Shown: piece after piece, positions 1-7,252 of the stretch | Layout: every line of letters begins with the position of its first letter | Numbering within the stretch: position 1 is the first letter of the stretch | Assembly: GCA_013388685.1 (NCBI GenBank) | Contig: JACAET010000055.1 | Location: 28,586-92,585, forward strand | Reading direction: 5' to 3' | Source: Chloroflexota bacterium | Lineage (GTDB): Bacteria > Chloroflexota > Anaerolineae > Anaerolineales > Villigracilaceae | Length of the DNA stretch: 64,000 bases | Made by a program: the position numbers and the translations under genes | The notes under the pieces: generated by a model | The model's database searches: none | What the model saw: only the letters and a program-made list of their open reading frames with translations | What the model was told of the DNA's origin: nothing

Positions 1-1671
1 TTTGTCATTGCCGACGGCTTCTCTCACCTCGAAGACGGCACAATGGGCCCCCTGCCTAGTCTGCTGATGTCGCCGGAAAACAAATACAACGGCTACATCC
101 AAGGCGCGTATCCCGCTTTCACCGTCCAGCCTGGCGACCGCTTCCGCACCGTCGTCGGTTGTGACCACGGCACGGCTTGCTACGTCACCTTCCGCCTCGA
201 CTACATGACCTCCAGCGGCAGCATCTTCAACTTCTGGCAGTGGCGCGAAAAGAACGACGGCAAAAACTACACCGCCGACGTGGACCTCACCCCTCTGGCA
301 GGTAGGAGCGTGCGTTTCATTCTGACCCTTCTTGCCACCGGCAGCGCCAACGGCGACCGCGTCCGCTGGGGCGGACCGATGATCGTCCGCAAAGGCAGTG
401 CAGCCGCCCCCACCCTCACCCCGTTGCCGCCCCCGTCCACAACTCCCACGCCGGTTTCCTCCACCGATCAATGGCTCACCTATGCCAACCCAACATATGG
501 GTTTGAATTCAAATATCCGCCTCAATCACAAATCGTCAGCCAACAGGTGAATTCAGCCCGTATCAACCTGCCCTTTGTTACGGGTACAAATCTCAGGGAA
601 AAATATCTCTCATTGACCGTGACCGAAAATCCGACACTCTGCCAAAGCCCCCTGGCGACAAGTTCCATGGTCGCCACATCAGAGACGGTAAGCGTCAACG
701 GCGTATCCTTCCTCAAGCAAACGGGCGGAGATGCCGGCGCGGGCAACTTCTATGACTGGGTCGCCTATTCGACGCTCCGTGACAACGACTGTATCAGCAT
801 GGATTTCGTCCTGCATTCGCTCAACGCCGGGAACTTCGACCCGCCAGTGCCGGTATTCGATGCGGCCGCCGAGTCTGGCGTATTTCTGCAAATCGTCCAA
901 ACGTTGAAATGGGCGTCGGTCACGTCCGTTCCGACTTCCACACCCGCTTCCCTGATCGGACCTTACGCGGTCGTCAATGTAGCGGCGGATGATGTCCTCA
1001 ACATCCGCGCGGGAGCGGGCGTCAACCAGCCCATCGTCGGGTATTTTTCGTCAGAGGCAAACGATGTGTATCGGACAGGACCAAGCGTCAGCGTGGAAGG
1101 AGCCGTGTGGGTCGAAGTCCGCCGCTACGATGGGCTGATCGGGTGGGTCAATTCCTACTATCTGACGGAATACGTCACCCATGAAGCCTTCTGTGCAGAC
1201 ACGCGCATCTCACCGCTGATCGAGCAGTTGAAACAGAGCATGATTCAGCCCAACGGCAGTGTGCTCAGCCCGATTGTCAGCCCTGTGCACGGCGTGAATA
1301 TGCACCTGTGGGCATACGGACCGGGCATCAACTTCACGCCAGCCGCCGCGGCAAGCATTTACACCAGCACCACGGTCTACAACTGGGGCGGCGGACCGAG
1401 CGGCATACCCGATACCGGCACGTTCAACGCTGTAGTGAAGCCAAAGTATCTGGAGGTGCTGAATGCACCGAACATGGAAACGTACTGCGATGAACTGACC
1501 AAGGTGTTCCCGCTATACAGACCCTGGCCCTATCCGAACATTCGATATTACAACCTGTACAAGCCTGCCTCCGATCAGTTCTTCGATTTCCGTACCCTGC
1601 TGGTCGGCATTGAATATGTCAATGGTCAGCCATACCTTTACGGCATGGTGACCATCATTTGGGAACCGTAA
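1..1671 (+). CDS. Cell-surface protein with SH3b domain, 5' end outside window
   Basis: The frame is open from base 1, so the N-terminus lies upstream of the window; the first Met at 43 is probably internal. The visible part begins with a beta-rich segment of about 115 residues, then a linker rich in Pro and Thr (bases about 400-465) of the kind that joins domains in exported proteins. A second globular segment follows, then a bacterial SH3 domain (SH3b) at bases about 955-1175, with the typical VLNIRAGAG start and GWVNSYYL end, and a C-terminal segment of about 160 residues. SH3b domains often bind cell walls or peptides. No catalytic motif was recognised, so the function is unknown. The role at the cell surface is inferred from the linker and SH3b domain. 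Confidence 0.75.
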   Translation, partial: FVIADGFSHLEDGTMGPLPSLLMSPENKYNGYIQGAYPAFTVQPGDRFRTVVGCDHGTACYVTFRLDYMTSSGSIFNFWQWREKNDGKNYTADVDLTPLAGRSVRFILTLLATGSANGDRVRWGGPMIVRKGSAAAPTLTPLPPPSTTPTPVSSTDQWLTYANPTYGFEFKYPPQSQIVSQQVNSARINLPFVTGTNLREKYLSLTVTENPTLCQSPLATSSMVATSETVSVNGVSFLKQTGGDAGAGNFYDWVAYSTLRDNDCISMDFVLHSLNAGNFDPPVPVFDAAAESGVFLQIVQTLKWASVTSVPTSTPASLIGPYAVVNVAADDVLNIRAGAGVNQPIVGYFSSEANDVYRTGPSVSVEGAVWVEVRRYDGLIGWVNSYYLTEYVTHEAFCADTRISPLIEQLKQSMIQPNGSVLSPIVSPVHGVNMHLWAYGPGINFTPAAAASIYTSTTVYNWGGGPSGIPDTGTFNAVVKPKYLEVLNAPNMETYCDELTKVFPLYRPWPYPNIRYYNLYKPASDQFFDFRTLLVGIEYVNGQPYLYGMVTIIWEP

Positions 1672-1680
1672 AAAACATCC

Positions 1681-1780
1681 GTCATTGCGAGGAGGGGTGA
1701 GACGTGAAAGCGTCGAAATCCCGACGAAGCAATCCCCGCGCAAAGTTGGGGATTGCTTCGCTCCGCTCGCAATGACGGAA
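1681..1780. repeat. Inverted intergenic repeat, CATTGCGAG type
   Basis: The ends are GTCATTGCGAG and CTCGCAATGAC, with inner arms GAAGCAATCCC and GGGATTGCTTCG. It fills the space between two convergent genes and could fold into a long hairpin. A related unit lies at 9592-9668. Confidence 0.8.
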
Positions 1781-1787
1781 AACTTCG

Positions 1788-3272
1788 TTACATCGCGCTT
1801 TTGATGAACTTTGCCAGGTCCTTCTTCATCTTCCTCAGCGAAGGTATGTGGATGTACATCATGTGCCCCGCCTCGTAATACTCCATCGAAACGTTTTTGC
1901 GCGTCTGCTCATCCAGCCCAAGGTGATTGAAGGTGTATTCGGTGGCAAAGTAAGGTGTGCCGAGGTCGTAGTAGCCGTTGGCGGCAAAGACCTTGAGGTA
2001 GGGGTTGTAGGTCATTGCGGCGCGCAGGGTCTCGCCCACATGGACATAGGCGTTCTCGAACTCCTTGTACGACCAGGGATGCACGAAGCGGCTCAAAATC
2101 TCATACGGTAAATCGGACTCGAACTTCAACTCACGGCGGACGTAATCGTAGAACGCGGCGGTGTACGGTCCCATGATGTTCGTCAGCAGGGGGTCATATT
2201 CGGGATGTTCGGTCACGCCCAAACGGTCGCGACCGAGGAGGCGGCTGTCGAGGCGTCCAATGGTTAACCCGCGTTCACGCAGAAGTTCTTTGAAGTAATG
2301 CTGGTCATTGATCCGCAAATTGGAGCGTTCGATGAATTGCTCCGAAATGCCGGTGTAATACGAGGTTCGCTTCACGATGTCGGCGCGTTCCTCCTTGGTC
2401 AGCGAATCGCCTTTGAGTAATGCCCTGGCGTAATCGCCAAGCGCGAACTCCTCCGCCTCCTTGAGCCATTCCTTCAACGTTCGTTTGGGTTGCAACACAT
2501 TGTGATACCAGGCGGTGGCGGTGTACCCCGGCAGGAAGAGGAGGTAGGGCAGATCGTTGTTGACGTTGAAATCAATGGTCGTGAAATCGAGCACCACCGA
2601 AATCAGCATGATGCCGTTCAGGTACATGCCATGCCGTTCCTGCAAATAGCCCGAAAGCCCCGCCGAGCGCGTTGTGCCGTAGGATTCGCCGATGAGGAAT
2701 TTGGGCGAGAGCCAGCGGTTATACCGCGTGGTGTACAGGCGGATAAAATCGCCCACCGACTCAATGTCCTTTTTGAAGCCGTGCCATTCCTTGGGCTTTT
2801 GTCCCTCCACCGGGCGGCTGTAGCCTGTGCTCATCGGGTCAATGAAGACCAGATCGGTCTCATCGAGAATCGAGAAATCGTTATCGGTCAACCTGAAGGG
2901 AGGCTTCGGCAGGTCGCCATCGCCTTTCATCAACACCCGCCGCGGACCCAGCACGCCCATGTGCAGCCACACCGACGACGAACCCGGTCCGCCGTTGAAC
3001 GAAAATGTCAGCGGGCGCCTGGACGGATCGCGGACATTGTCCCTGGTGTAGGCGATGAAGAAGATCTGCGCGCGCGGCTTCTCGCCCTCCGCTTCCTTCT
3101 CACGATCGGCTGTTTCCTCTTTCAAGACCATCGTCCCCGCCGTGACGGTGTATTTGACGGTCTTCCCACCAATCCGCACCGAATGTTTCGTGACAACCAG
3201 ATTGTCCTTGGGGGCGGGTTTCTCTTCCTTTTTATCTTCGGTTTTGCTCAGGGTGGATTTTTCTTCTGCCAT
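1788..3272 (-). CDS. Peptidase S10 (serine carboxypeptidase-like)
   Basis: A protein of 494 residues. It shows the S10 hallmarks: the oxyanion segment FNGGPGSSS (about residues 92-100), the nucleophile in GESYG (Ser197), an Asp in YYDLGTP near the C-terminus, and a catalytic His in EAGHMMYIH. The family removes C-terminal amino acids. The start at 3272 has a GGAGAG ribosome site 4-5 nt upstream; a longer frame to 3317 exists but lacks such a site. No signal peptide is seen; the first 25 residues are Lys/Glu-rich, so a cytoplasmic location is inferred. A small gene ends 13 nt upstream on the same strand and may be co-transcribed. Confidence 0.9.
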   Translation of the reverse strand: MAEEKSTLSKTEDKKEEKPAPKDNLVVTKHSVRIGGKTVKYTVTAGTMVLKEETADREKEAEGEKPRAQIFFIAYTRDNVRDPSRRPLTFSFNGGPGSSSVWLHMGVLGPRRVLMKGDGDLPKPPFRLTDNDFSILDETDLVFIDPMSTGYSRPVEGQKPKEWHGFKKDIESVGDFIRLYTTRYNRWLSPKFLIGESYGTTRSAGLSGYLQERHGMYLNGIMLISVVLDFTTIDFNVNNDLPYLLFLPGYTATAWYHNVLQPKRTLKEWLKEAEEFALGDYARALLKGDSLTKEERADIVKRTSYYTGISEQFIERSNLRINDQHYFKELLRERGLTIGRLDSRLLGRDRLGVTEHPEYDPLLTNIMGPYTAAFYDYVRRELKFESDLPYEILSRFVHPWSYKEFENAYVHVGETLRAAMTYNPYLKVFAANGYYDLGTPYFATEYTFNHLGLDEQTRKNVSMEYYEAGHMMYIHIPSLRKMKKDLAKFIKSAM

Positions 3273-3285
3273 GTGTCTCTCCAAT

Positions 3286-3531
3286 CTATGCGTGTTTTGA
3301 AATGATGGACACCACACTATCCGGCGGCAGCGCCTCGACGGTTCGCACGCGGTAACCGCCCGGCGCCTCTGCCATGCACGGCGAATTATAAATCGCTTCC
3401 TTGGCCGTTTCGAGGGCGGCGTAAAACAACGGCGTGGTCAAGTCGTTCGGCGCCACAGGGTAAAACCCAATCTGGCTTCGCCCATCCGATGTCCACCGCG
3501 CCTGGGGGAAAACCCTGCCGGCAAATAGCAT
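3286..3531 (-). CDS. Small hypothetical protein upstream of the S10 peptidase
   Basis: An 81-residue frame. The ATG at 3531 is preceded by AAGGGGG at a good distance, which decides the start; the frame itself is open to 3657. It ends 13 nt before the S10 peptidase start, so the two probably form an operon. The sequence is balanced (Arg, Trp, Tyr, Pro) and looks like a folded domain rather than a shadow frame, but I do not recognise a family. There is no signal peptide or membrane helix. Confidence 0.5.
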   Translation of the reverse strand: MLFAGRVFPQARWTSDGRSQIGFYPVAPNDLTTPLFYAALETAKEAIYNSPCMAEAPGGYRVRTVEALPPDSVVSIISKHA

Positions 3532-3694
3532 GATTCCCCCTTCGATTGGTGGAAAACTGGACTGAGCGCCCTGCGGGAACAATGAAATAATACAGGCGTA
3601 AAACTTCCTCATACAAAGGCACGCCACCAACCGGATACCGATCATTCGTTTTTCCATCCGCGGTTACCGACAAAATGAGACAGGAGATTCCGCC

Positions 3695-4060
3695 ATGTTT
3701 CGGGCAATACAACTTCAAACCTTGATATTGCTGGGGTTGATCGTCCTGTTTTCCGCCTCTGCCTACGCCGCGTCGGCGGACATTTCCAACGCAAAAGGAG
3801 GGGAAGGCGCCGGCACGATCAGCGGTTGGACGATTTCGAACGTGCACTATCACCCTGCCGACGATCCGACCTGGTTATCCTCCGTCGAGTTCGACCTCGA
3901 CGCCCCCGCCAGGACGGTAAAAATCAATCTCAACACCTCCGCGCCGAAATTTATAAATTGCGAAAATTCACACGGCACACACTGGGTCTGCCGCGTGGAA
4001 GCGGGCATACGAATAGCGTCCATTGACGAATTACGAGTGGTGGCGGCGGGGACAAAGTAA
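3695..4060 (+). CDS. Small secreted hypothetical protein
   Basis: A 121-residue protein with a clear signal peptide: a positive N-terminus, a hydrophobic stretch at about residues 9-22, and an Ala-x-Ala type cleavage region near residues 23-26. The mature part is about 95 residues, predicted mostly beta, with two Cys (in NCENS and WVCRV) that could form a disulfide. An AGGAG site lies upstream of the ATG. It is divergent from the small gene at 3286-3531. The family is not recognised. Confidence 0.7.
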   Translation: MFRAIQLQTLILLGLIVLFSASAYAASADISNAKGGEGAGTISGWTISNVHYHPADDPTWLSSVEFDLDAPARTVKINLNTSAPKFINCENSHGTHWVCRVEAGIRIASIDELRVVAAGTK

Positions 4061-4308
4061 AGCAACGCCGGCACCTTCAATGTGATAAAATCACTCCAAC
4101 ATGTTTTGGCGATGAGGCTCGCCACAACCGTCTCACCGACTGATGGCCTCTACCGAATGGACCCAAGCGGTAGAGGCTATTTATTTTGTCCGTTTCACCA
4201 AGGCGCACAAAGTCAAACACGGACCAGCGAACTTCAAAGACGATGTGAACATTCAAGAGGACAGGTTCAACTCACAAGATTTTCGAGCAGCACAAATCGC
4301 GCAAAATG

Positions 4309-4400
4309 GCGCAGGGTGCGTTCCCTCCCTGGCGTCACCCGCCAGGGCAGGCGTACGCGCCCGTTGGCATTAGAGAGCGCCAACTATGCGGTTGCGGTGT
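4309..4400. repeat. Intergenic repeat, family A (TTAGAGA-CGCC type)
   Basis: It contains GGGTGCGTTC, then CGCGCCCGTTGGCATTAGAG and ATGCGGTTGCGG. The same blocks occur at 12990-13052 and in shorter form at 20462, 23312 and 25040. This copy also contains a small CCCTGGCG/CGCCAGGG hairpin. Confidence 0.75.
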
Positions 4401-4404
4401 TTAG

Positions 4405-4521
4405 AACTTGTCTCAAAACTACCCTGTCACTCTGAGGAGGCGGTTGTTGCGGCCGAAGAGTCCCTTGTTTTTGGCGTAGAGACCCTTCGCTGCGCTCAGG
4501 GTGACATTTTTGAGATGACTT
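4405..4521. repeat. Inverted-repeat-bounded element of about 117 bp
   Basis: The outer ends AACTTGTCTCAAAA and TTTTTGAGATGACTT are near reverse complements. Inside them lie a second pair, TGTCACTCTGAG and CTCAGGGTGACA. It abuts the 174-bp element that follows. No gene is seen in it. Confidence 0.65.
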
Positions 4522-4695
4522 AGTAGTCGGTCGAAAATCATTCGACGCGCAGGAGACGTTCTCCCCTGGCGCTTGCCCGCCATCGCGAAGCATCCCCGAA
4601 GCGAAGCGGAGCGGGAGGGCAAGTGTAACGTCCCTGCCGGCGCAAGAGAATACCGACTGTGCCAATGGATTTCTAAAAACATACGACCGACTACT
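4522..4695 (+). mobile_element. 174-bp MITE-like element, copy 1
   Basis: Both ends carry the 12-bp terminal inverted repeat AGTAGTCGGTCG (4522-4533 and its complement at 4684-4695). It has no coding capacity that looks real. A second copy of the same length, in opposite orientation and about 95 percent identical by eye, lies at 19215-19388. Bases TT flank this copy on both sides. The structure suggests a non-autonomous element moved by a transposase encoded elsewhere; no such gene is in the window. Confidence 0.75.
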
Positions 4696-4752
4696 TTGTA
4701 TTTGTTAATGAAGACTTGCATTGTCTTGAGAAAGGTGATCTTGTCCAAACCC

Positions 4753-5127
4753 ATGGAAACTTTCTTACTGATCTCGACGGGCGCCGTCTTGGGCGCCAAT
4801 TTGCGCTATTGGATCGGCGTTTGGGCGGCGGGACGCCTCGGAACCGCCTTTCCCTATGGGAACCTGATCATCAACCTGACAGGCAGTTTCATCCTCGGAT
4901 TCTTCATCACGCTCGCCACTGACCGTCTCCTGCTCGACCCGCGCTGGCGCATTTTGGTGGCAATCGGGTTTCTCGGCTCGTATACCACCTTTTCGTCGTA
5001 TACTTTCGAGAGCATGAGTTTGATCCTGGACAATCAATGGCTGCCTGGTCTGCTCAATCTTTTTGGAAGCGCCTTCCTTGGCGGCATCGCGGTCCTGCTG
5101 GGTATCATTCTGGCAAGGGCAATCTAG
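4753..5127 (+). CDS. crcB: Fluoride ion channel CrcB/Fluc
   Basis: A 124-residue protein with four hydrophobic helices, the usual length for CrcB. Family features seen: GAVLGANLRYW near the N-terminus, the GTxxxNLxGSFxLG pattern (FPYGNLIINLTGSFILG), and GFLGSYTTFSSYTFE with the Gly/Thr/Phe run that lines the pore. CrcB works as a dual-topology dimer that exports fluoride. The ATG at 4753 matches family starts; a TTG at 4741 with AAAGGTG just upstream is an in-frame alternative. No fluoride riboswitch is seen; the upstream DNA is repeat elements. A DUF190-CBS gene follows at once, which supports the call. Confidence 0.93.
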   Translation: METFLLISTGAVLGANLRYWIGVWAAGRLGTAFPYGNLIINLTGSFILGFFITLATDRLLLDPRWRILVAIGFLGSYTTFSSYTFESMSLILDNQWLPGLLNLFGSAFLGGIAVLLGIILARAI

Positions 5128-5212
5128 GCGTACCGGCGTTCTCCCCCGGCATGCGCCGAGCGATGCGTTCGAGCATGCGGCCTGCGCCTGCACACATAAC
5201 GGAGACGACATC

Positions 5213-6478
5213 ATGTCACCCAAACGACTCACTGGAAAGAAAGCCAAACGGCTGACGATTTACATCGGCGAAAGCGACAAGTGGCGCGGCAAAGCCCTGC
5301 ATACCGCCCTGTTGGAAACGCTTCGGACTCAGGGACTGGCAGGCGCGACCGTCACACGCGGAGTCGCCGGCTTTGGCGCGCATTCCGTCATCCGCACCGC
5401 CTCCATCCTGACCCTCTCGGTGGACCTGCCCCTCATCATTCAAGCGGTGGACGCCGAAGAAAAAATCAACGCCGCGCTCAAGGTCATCGCGCCCATGGTG
5501 GCGGAGGGATTGATCACCCTCGACGATGTGGAAGTGGTCAAATATACCCATCGCTATCTCAATCCTCTCCCTGCGGATAAATGCGTGTCGGATGTGATGA
5601 CACGCAAGGTCGTCACGCTGAAGGATACAACCCCCATCGCCCAAGCCTGGGAAACGATGCTCAAACATTTGCTCAAGGCATTGCCCGTACTGAACAAAAA
5701 CGGCGAAGTGGTGGGTATTCTGACCGACGAAGACTTGCTCGAACGCGCCGGGTTGGAACAACACCTGTCCATCGCCGAACGCCTCGACGAAAAGACCCTG
5801 CAAGCCGAATTGAACGCTCTGCGCGCCAGCCCGCTCAAGGTGGCGGACGTAATGACCTCCCCCGCCATCACGATTCGCGCAGACGAACCGTTAAACGCCG
5901 CCGCAGCGCGCATGGCGGCGCATGGCATCAAACGCCTGCCCGTACTCGACGAGCAGGGGAAATTAATCGGCGTATTGTCACGCGTGGATGTGTTGAAGCA
6001 GGTCGTCAGCGAGGAAGCGAAGCGGCGCGCGGCAAAGGCTCCCAGAGGCGCCGCGCGCACGCTGGGCGACATCATGATCCCCGAAATCCCCGCCATCGAA
6101 CAGGATGCCCCCCTCGCAGATGTGGTCGCCCGCTTCCTCAAGGCAGGCACCCGCCGCCTCATTGTGGTCAATGGGGCAGGTCAGCCTCTCGGTTTGATCA
6201 GCGACGCGGACGCGGTCACGCGCGTCCAGCCTGCCGCCCAGCGCGGGGTCATGCAGGCATTGCGCGGCAGGAAGGACCTCCCCACGGAAACCATCACCGC
6301 CGCGCAGCTGATGTCTCGCGAGGTTTTGAGCGCCCCTCCCGATACTCCTTTGACGGAAGCCGTGCACCTGATGCTCTCCCAAAAGCGCAAGTGGCTGGTG
6401 GTTGTAAATGCCGAGGGCAAAGCCGTCGGTCTGGTGGATCGTCAGGCGCTGCTCAAAGCCGTGATGCATCAAGCCTGA
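5213..6478 (+). CDS. DUF190 and four-CBS-domain protein
   Basis: A 421-residue protein. Residues about 10-110 match the DUF190 domain, a small alpha/beta fold often found beside crcB. Four CBS motifs follow, with starts at VSDVMTRKVV, VADVMTSPAI, LGDIMIPEIP and AAQLMSREVL, each ending in a G-x-hydrophobic strand-turn. CBS pairs usually bind adenine nucleotides and tune a partner protein. The ATG at 5213 has GGAGACG upstream; the frame is open further 5'. It lies 86 nt after crcB on the same strand, so a regulatory role in fluoride export is inferred. Fusion of DUF190 to two CBS pairs is longer than the stand-alone family. Confidence 0.85.
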   Translation: MSPKRLTGKKAKRLTIYIGESDKWRGKALHTALLETLRTQGLAGATVTRGVAGFGAHSVIRTASILTLSVDLPLIIQAVDAEEKINAALKVIAPMVAEGLITLDDVEVVKYTHRYLNPLPADKCVSDVMTRKVVTLKDTTPIAQAWETMLKHLLKALPVLNKNGEVVGILTDEDLLERAGLEQHLSIAERLDEKTLQAELNALRASPLKVADVMTSPAITIRADEPLNAAAARMAAHGIKRLPVLDEQGKLIGVLSRVDVLKQVVSEEAKRRAAKAPRGAARTLGDIMIPEIPAIEQDAPLADVVARFLKAGTRRLIVVNGAGQPLGLISDADAVTRVQPAAQRGVMQALRGRKDLPTETITAAQLMSREVLSAPPDTPLTEAVHLMLSQKRKWLVVVNAEGKAVGLVDRQALLKAVMHQA

Positions 6479-6685
6479 GGCGGGGAGCCTTCTCCTTTCG
6501 TCGCATCCCAACAACGGACTTCTGTCACAGCCCTCCTTTCAATTGTTCAGATAGAATCCATTCGTCGGTCAATGCGCGTGAATCTGATATCATGCAACCT
6601 CCCGAAGCATTTGCCTTCGAGAAGGTTCTTTTTAGCCCAGCGAATCGCGGCACGGATTGGGAACGCGTTGTATAAAGCGAGGAAT

Positions 6686-7210
6686 ATGTCCAAAAAACAC
6701 CCGATTAAACTTCCGGTTCTGGCGCTTGTCCTCAGCCTGGTCTTTCCAGCTGTATGGGTTTCTGCCAAAGGGAACTTCGATTATCTTGCCGTCAAGGGAC
6801 CCGGCATCACGGGCGAGATCAACATCACCAACCCCGCGCTGACCGCGGACTTCTTCGCCTTCGCCGATTTTACGCAAGGCGAAGTCCCCATACCTGCCGA
6901 CCCCGGTCAGGGCTATGAAGTCGTGCGCGTTTATGTCGAAATGACAAATGGGAAACCATCGCCAACCCCCTTCGACCAGTTGCATTATTATCCCTACACC
7001 GGTTACGTCTATTACGACGGACTGGCGAACGGCTCGTCCGAATACGACGGCAAATGGTACGCGGCAAACCCCTCCGCCGAGGCACCCTTCCGCGCCGCCC
7101 TCGCCGAACGCGCCCGCCTGAATTGGATTCCCTTTGGGGCGTTGGTTGCGATGCTAGCGGCGTTCTTCATTGCGTACAACAGGAAACCCAAAAAGACAAC
7201 GGACAATTGA
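6686..7210 (+). CDS. Membrane-anchored exported hypothetical protein
   Basis: A 174-residue protein. A Lys-rich start and a hydrophobic stretch at residues 8-26 form a signal peptide. The middle is a beta-rich region with many Tyr and Asp. A second hydrophobic helix at about residues 146-163 is followed by a Lys/Arg tail, so the protein is probably anchored by its C-terminus with the main domain outside. The start at 6686 has GCGAGGAAT upstream. The last codons and stop overlap a GGACAATTG repeat that recurs just downstream. The function is not recognised. Confidence 0.7.
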   Translation: MSKKHPIKLPVLALVLSLVFPAVWVSAKGNFDYLAVKGPGITGEINITNPALTADFFAFADFTQGEVPIPADPGQGYEVVRVYVEMTNGKPSPTPFDQLHYYPYTGYVYYDGLANGSSEYDGKWYAANPSAEAPFRAALAERARLNWIPFGALVAMLAAFFIAYNRKPKKTTDN

Positions 7211-7252
7211 CCGCAGACGACAACCAATTGTCCATTGTCCCTCGTCCGTCGT

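Noticed and set aside
3386..3853. 155-codon minus-strand frame
   Set aside because: It overlaps the small gene at 3286-3531 and the divergent secreted protein gene, and has no ribosome site.
4696..4752. Fluoride riboswitch before crcB
   Set aside because: No matching conserved pseudoknot sequence was seen; the upstream DNA is repeat elements.
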